NCBI RefSeq assembly: GCF_009848505.1
Contig: NZ_WWDL01000005.1
Coordinates: 1-64,000 of the forward strand
Source: Muricoccus harenae
Lineage (GTDB): Bacteria > Pseudomonadota > Alphaproteobacteria > Acetobacterales > Acetobacteraceae
DNA length: 64,000 nucleotides
Direction: 5' to 3'
This document shows positions 60,398-64,000 of the stretch, piece by piece. Below the pieces are notes generated by a model. That model saw nothing but the letters and a program-made list of their open reading frames with translations, did no database searches and had not been told where the DNA came from. Position numbers and translations under genes: made by a program. How positions within the stretch are numbered: position 1 is the first letter of the stretch; each line of letters begins with the position of its first letter.

Positions 60398-61420
60398 ATG
60401 GCGTACGGCAAACCGGCGACACGGCGCGGCCTGCTCCTCGCGGGTGCGCTCGCGCTCCCCGCGCTGCGGAGCGCGGAGGCGCAGGAGGATGAGTGGGGGC
60501 GCCGGCGGCGGCCGGCCCCGCGCAACCCGGCCGCCTCGATGGCGGCGCGGGCCAATGCGAGCACGATCGGCGTGATCTCGGGCGGCGTCGATGGCACCTA
60601 TGTCCGCATCGCCGCCGATCTCGCGGCCGTGCTGGATGACGGGGACCGCCTGCGCGTGCTGCCGATCATCGGCCGCGGTTCGGTGCAGAACATCTCGGAC
60701 ATCCTGTTCCTGCGCGGCGTCGATGTCGGCATCGTGCAATCCGATGCGCTCGCCTTCGTCCGCAGTCGGCAGATGTTCCCGGGTGTGAACCAGTTGATCC
60801 AATACATCGCCAAGCTTTACGACGAGGAGGTGCATGTTCTCGCGCGGCGGGAGATCGCGCGCCCGCAGGACCTTGCCGGGCGCCGCGTGAACGTGGACCT
60901 GGCGAGCAGCGGCACCGCGATGACGGCCGCCCTCATTCTCGATGCGCTGGGCATTCAGGCGCAGATGACGAACGACCCGCAGGATGTCGCGCTCGACAAG
61001 CTGCGGCGCGGCGAGATCGCGGCACTGGTCTATGTCACCGGCAAGCCCGCGCGCCTCTTCACCGGCATCGTGGCGGATTCGGGCCTGCATTTCCTGCCGC
61101 TGCCGATGACGCCGGAGCTGATCGAAACCTACCTGCCCGCGCGGCTCGGGCATGAGCAGTATCCTGGGCTGGTGCCGGCCGATGCGCCGGTGGACACGCT
61201 GGCGGTGGGCGCCGTGATGGCGGTCTATGCCTGGCCGGCGGGCACGGAGCGATACCGCAACCTGTCCAACTTCGTGGAAGCCCTGTCCGCCCGCTTCGAG
61301 AACTTCCTCCGCCCGCCGCGCCATCCCAAGTGGCGCGAGGTGAACCTGGATGCGCAGGTGCCCGGCTGGGTGCGCTTCGACCCTGGCCAGGCCACGCCCG
61401 CGGGCCGCGGCCAGCGCTGA
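60398..61420 (+). CDS. TAXI-family TRAP transporter solute-binding protein
   Basis: 340 residues with a twin-arginine-like signal (TRRGLLLAGALALPALRSAE). STIGVISGGVDGTYVRIAADL, VLPIIGRGSVQNISDILFLR, VDVGIVQSDALAF, LAGRRVNVDLASSGTAMTA and YWAVD-like VYAWPAGTERYRNL match TAXI proteins. It binds a periplasmic solute, classically a dicarboxylate or amino acid, for a fused TRAP membrane protein not in this window. GGGAGG lies 5 bases before the ATG at 60398. Follows the giant protein by 46 bases, possibly in one transcript. Confidence 0.88.
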   Translation: MAYGKPATRRGLLLAGALALPALRSAEAQEDEWGRRRRPAPRNPAASMAARANASTIGVISGGVDGTYVRIAADLAAVLDDGDRLRVLPIIGRGSVQNISDILFLRGVDVGIVQSDALAFVRSRQMFPGVNQLIQYIAKLYDEEVHVLARREIARPQDLAGRRVNVDLASSGTAMTAALILDALGIQAQMTNDPQDVALDKLRRGEIAALVYVTGKPARLFTGIVADSGLHFLPLPMTPELIETYLPARLGHEQYPGLVPADAPVDTLAVGAVMAVYAWPAGTERYRNLSNFVEALSARFENFLRPPRHPKWREVNLDAQVPGWVRFDPGQATPAGRGQR

Positions 61421-61532
61421 GCGCCGGCTTTCCCGGCGGCGCGACGCATCGCTGGCACGCTGCGGCCGGGCGGCGCATCATTGCCTCCGATGGCCCCGCG
61501 GGCCATGCATGAGAGACGGGAAGGAAACGAAG

Positions 61533-62363
61533 ATGTCCGCATTGACCGTCGCCCGGCGGCTTGCCCTTGCGGCTGCGCTGGTGCTCGGCACGGCCGCCGC
61601 GAGTGAGGCGCAGCAGGCCCGCCCGGCCGTGCAGGCGCTCGACGAGCGCCCTGCCTCGGCGATCTACATCGGCAACAGCTTCTTCTACTACAACAACTCG
61701 ATGCATGGGCATGTGACGAACCTGCTGCGCGGCGCGGGCGAGACGCGCCCCTTCCGCAGCACCTCCGTCACCATCAGCGGCTCGGGCTTCGACTGGCACG
61801 ACGTGAATTCGTATTTCCGTCCCAATGCCATCGGTTCCTACTCCTTCGATCAGAACAACGAAGTCGTCTTCAACAACAACACCCGGCTATTCGACATCGC
61901 GATCATGATGGATTGCAGCCAGTGCCCGATCCATCCGCGCCTGTCCTCGGTCTTCACCGACTTCGCCAAGCGCAATAGCGAGACGGTGCGGCGGCATGGC
62001 GCGAAGCCGGTGTTCTTCATGTCCTGGGCCTATGCCGACAAGCCCGAGATGACGCAGCAGCTGGCCGATGCCTATACCCGCGCCGGCAACGACAACAACG
62101 CGCTGGTGATCCCCGCTGGCCTTGCCTTCGCGCGCAGCGTCCGCGAGCGGCCGAACCTCAACCTCTATGTCGCGGACAAGCGGCATCCGAGCCTGGCGGG
62201 TACCTATCTCGCCGCCGCCACCACCTATGCCGCGATCTTCGGCAGCTCGCCCGAGGGCAACAGCTACACGGCGGGGCTGGATGCCGAGACCGCGCGCTTC
62301 CTGCAGGCCACAGCCTGGCTCACCGTGCGGGACTATCTCGGCACGCGCCGCGCGGGGAACTGA
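61533..62363 (+). CDS. Secreted SGNH/GDSL-like hydrolase family protein
   Basis: 276 residues with a signal peptide (ARRLALAAALVLGTAAASEA). IYIGNSFFYYNNSMHGHV carries the block-I Ser after GN, and YVADKRHPSLAGTYLAA provides the block-V Asp-His pair. Between them, DWHDVNSYF and IMMDCSQCPIHP fit the fold. It is probably an esterase or acyl hydrolase in the periplasm; substrate unknown. A GGAAGG lies about 10 bases before the ATG. A hairpin follows the stop. Confidence 0.78.
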   Translation: MSALTVARRLALAAALVLGTAAASEAQQARPAVQALDERPASAIYIGNSFFYYNNSMHGHVTNLLRGAGETRPFRSTSVTISGSGFDWHDVNSYFRPNAIGSYSFDQNNEVVFNNNTRLFDIAIMMDCSQCPIHPRLSSVFTDFAKRNSETVRRHGAKPVFFMSWAYADKPEMTQQLADAYTRAGNDNNALVIPAGLAFARSVRERPNLNLYVADKRHPSLAGTYLAAATTYAAIFGSSPEGNSYTAGLDAETARFLQATAWLTVRDYLGTRRAGN

Positions 62364-62369
62364 GACGAG

Positions 62370-62392
62370 GGGCCGGGAAATTCCCCCGGCCC
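62370..62392. terminator. Bidirectional terminator hairpin
   Basis: GGGCCGGG (62370-62377) pairs with CCCGGCCC (62385-62392) around a 7-base loop, between the convergent hydrolase and kinase genes. Confidence 0.6.
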
Positions 62393-62393
62393 T

Positions 62394-63359
62394 TCACCGT
62401 GCCAGCGGCAGGATGATGGCGCAGGACATTCCGTCCGGCTCGAAGCGCAGCCGGCTTTCCCCACCGAGCGCGAAGCCCAGCGCCTCCTCGATCACCTGCC
62501 GCCCATAGCCGCGTCGCGCCTGCGCCTCGGCGGGCGGCGAGACGCCGCGTTCGCGCCAGTCCAGCAGGAGCCGGCGTGCCGCGCCCTCGCCCTTCGCCCG
62601 CCATGTCACCGAGAGCCGCCCGTCGGGCGCCGCGAGGGCCCCGTGGCGCGCCGCATTTGCCGCCAGCTCGTGCAGGGCGAGGGCCAGCGGCTCTGCCATG
62701 CCCGGCGGCAGGACGAGGCGCGGGCCGAGCAGGGTGACCTGCGCGCCATCCGGGCGCAGCGGGTCGAGCGCATCACGCAGGATGTCCTCCAGCGTCGCGC
62801 CCATGGCCTGGGCGCGGCCGAGCGCCGCGAGGCGGTTGCCGAAGGCCGCGCCATCCCCAGGCGTCGTCAGCGTCCGCGCCGCGATGGCCCGCACCGTGCC
62901 CAGCAGCTCCGCCGTGCGGTGCTGCAAGGCCTTGGCATCCAGCGCCTGCTCCGCGCCGTGGCGCTGGATGGATAGCCAATGGGTCAGCGCTCCGTCCGGC
63001 CCGTGGATCGGGGTGATGATCCACTGGTTGGTGAAGGGCTCGCCGTTCCTGCGGTAGTTCGTCGCCCGGCCGATGAAGCGCTGCCGCGCCTCCAGCTCCC
63101 GTCGCAGCCGGTTCAGCTCCGCGCGTTCGGTGTCCGGCCCCTGCAGGATGCGCGGGGTGCGGCCGATCAACTCGGCGGTGGCATAGCCGCTCATCGCCTC
63201 GAAGCAGGCATTGGCGTAGCAGATGGCAGGCCCCGGGGGATCGAGCCGCGCCTCGGTGATGATCACCGCGAGCCCCGCGACATCCAGCGCCGCGCCGAGC
63301 AGCGTCGCGCTCAGTGCACCGACGCTTCCTGAAATATCCGGCTCCACCGGATCAGGCAC
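62394..63359 (-). CDS. PAS/LOV-like HWE-type sensor histidine kinase
   Basis: About 321 residues. The PAS domain (about 25-140) is LOV-like: YANACFEAMSGYATAELIGR, then TPRILQGPDTERAELNRLR and YRRNGEPFTNQWIITPIHG. In photoactive LOV domains the motif is GRNCRFLQ; here GRTPRILQ lacks the flavin-binding Cys. The H-box LQHRTAELLGTVRAIAARTL holds the phospho-His but lacks the usual Asn. The ATPase part has ALHELAANAARHGAL and GYGRQVIEEAL. The start is uncertain: GTG at 63359, 63362 or 63347, each overlapping or abutting cbpM. No response regulator is nearby. Confidence 0.82.
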   Translation of the reverse strand: MPDPVEPDISGSVGALSATLLGAALDVAGLAVIITEARLDPPGPAICYANACFEAMSGYATAELIGRTPRILQGPDTERAELNRLRRELEARQRFIGRATNYRRNGEPFTNQWIITPIHGPDGALTHWLSIQRHGAEQALDAKALQHRTAELLGTVRAIAARTLTTPGDGAAFGNRLAALGRAQAMGATLEDILRDALDPLRPDGAQVTLLGPRLVLPPGMAEPLALALHELAANAARHGALAAPDGRLSVTWRAKGEGAARRLLLDWRERGVSPPAEAQARRGYGRQVIEEALGFALGGESRLRFEPDGMSCAIILPLAR

Positions 63360-63645
63360 CACGGTTCGCCCGGGCCTGTTCCAGCGCCTCGGCCACCCGC
63401 CGGAGTTGGCGGCGGGTCTGGTGCAGCTGGTCCAGCAGGGTGAGCACCACCGGCATCGCCGCCTCGTCCACCTCCAGCTCGTCGCGCAGTTCGAGGATGA
63501 GCTGGCAACGGGCGATGTCGATCTCCTGGAACACGAAGCCGTCTGCCTGGCGCTCCGGCCGAACCCAGCCTTCCTCAATCCATGCGTTCAGCCGCGCCTC
63601 GTCGAGCCCCGAAACGCGATGCAGCACCGCTTCCAACCCGATCAT
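63352..63645 (-). CDS. cbpM: Chaperone modulator CbpM
   Basis: 97 residues. MerR-like N-terminus (LNAWIEEGWVRPERQADGFV) followed by the helical DIARCQLILELRDELEVDEA and VLTLLDQLHQTRRQLRRVAE. CbpM binds the J domain of CbpA and blocks its work with DnaK. Its start overlaps the stop of the DnaJ-like gene (ATGA), as expected for a cbpA-cbpM pair. Confidence 0.9.
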   Translation of the reverse strand: MIGLEAVLHRVSGLDEARLNAWIEEGWVRPERQADGFVFQEIDIARCQLILELRDELEVDEAAMPVVLTLLDQLHQTRRQLRRVAEALEQARANRGA

Positions 63646-64000
63646 GCCCGCCTCCGCATCTCCGCGCGCGGATCGGTGGGATGGTCCGGCGCCCAGCCTC
63701 GCAGGAATTCCTCCAGCCGGTCGTCCACCGGCCCGAGAACCAGGCGCAGCGTGACGATCAGGTCCCCGGCGGGATTGCCGCCGCCTTCGGCCACCCCGCG
63801 CCCGCGCAGCCGCATCTGCGTGCCGGCATCGGAGCGGGGTGGGACGGTGAGCATCACCTCGCCCCGCGGTGTCGGCACCGGGACCTTAGCGCCCAGCACC
63901 GCCTCGGAGAGCGTGACGGGCAGCTCCATCCGCAGGTCGCGGCCATCGCGCTCGTAGAAGGGGTGAGGACCGACGGCCACCTCGATCAGCGCGTCGCCAT
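63642..64000 (-). CDS. DnaJ/CbpA-like co-chaperone, C-terminal part, cut by the window edge
   Basis: About 119 residues of the second client-binding domain: EVAVGPHPFYERDGRDLRME, LPVTLSEAVLGAKVPVPTPR, GEVMLTVPPRSDAGTQMRLR, GRGVAEGGGNPAGDLIVTLR. No zinc-finger part is visible in this portion; with cbpM alongside it is most likely CbpA. The J domain lies outside the window. Confidence 0.88.
   Translation of the reverse strand, partial: GDALIEVAVGPHPFYERDGRDLRMELPVTLSEAVLGAKVPVPTPRGEVMLTVPPRSDAGTQMRLRGRGVAEGGGNPAGDLIVTLRLVLGPVDDRLEEFLRGWAPDHPTDPRAEMRRRA

Noticed and set aside
1-64000. tRNA, rRNA, prophage or CRISPR genes
   Set aside because: Intergenic regions were read for cloverleaf, structural phage genes and repeat-spacer patterns; none was convincing.

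Overview
The window is GC-rich DNA from an alphaproteobacterium, most likely Acetobacteraceae and close to Roseomonas. This rests on very high third-position GC, on alphaproteobacterial marker families (TIGR02300, DUF4170, IalB, TimA, PPSRP, HWE-type histidine kinases) and on gene order. No rRNA, tRNA, CRISPR array or prophage was seen. It is mostly core chromosome with several small accessory insertions.

Layout. 1-5,550: edge of an IS110-family element, an MpaB-type oxygenase, and a DNA-repair pair (DUF4130-UdgX protein and radical SAM protein) flanking two small envelope genes. 5,748-14,250: DUF4170, glutathione peroxidase, sugar dehydrogenase, thioredoxin, DUF1835, purD, GAF histidine kinase, xseA and an M23 peptidase. 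14,264-20,800: small genes, DinB, and a TetR-HlyD-permease-ATPase efflux operon with a perfect palindromic operator; then ABM monooxygenase, CinA and a phosphatase. 20,895-25,130: thrC, metallophosphatase and a lone TctA permease.

25,628-33,724 is the most important region. hemE and the PPSRP gene diverge around a 350-bp spacer holding thirteen GANTC sites and DnaA-box-like sequences, followed by maf, secB, timA and mltA. This is the Caulobacter-type chromosomal origin neighbourhood, so the spacer is a strong oriC candidate. 33,792-38,265 is the conserved rpsA-cmk-aroA / TIGR02300 block. 38,344-42,664: YdcF, a methyltransferase, an orphan small gene, IalB and rlmN. 42,924-46,732 is a patch of disturbed DNA: a complete IS5-family element with target duplication, an unusual antiporter-like gene, and a low-GC remnant of a P-loop ATPase. 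argG, a PaiB-like gene, pyrF and trpF follow.

The expected trpF-trpB-trpA order is split by about 4.2 kb carrying an RTX-type calcium-binding protein, an EamA transporter and a second, decayed RTX paralogue. After trpA come a giant Ala/Pro-rich membrane protein, a TAXI-type TRAP binding protein, an SGNH hydrolase, a PAS/HWE kinase, CbpM and the end of a DnaJ-like gene.

A recurring feature is a mosaic palindromic intergenic repeat (three full copies of about 220-230 bp plus fragments) beside stop codons. Most calls rest on protein motifs read by eye; no database search was run.
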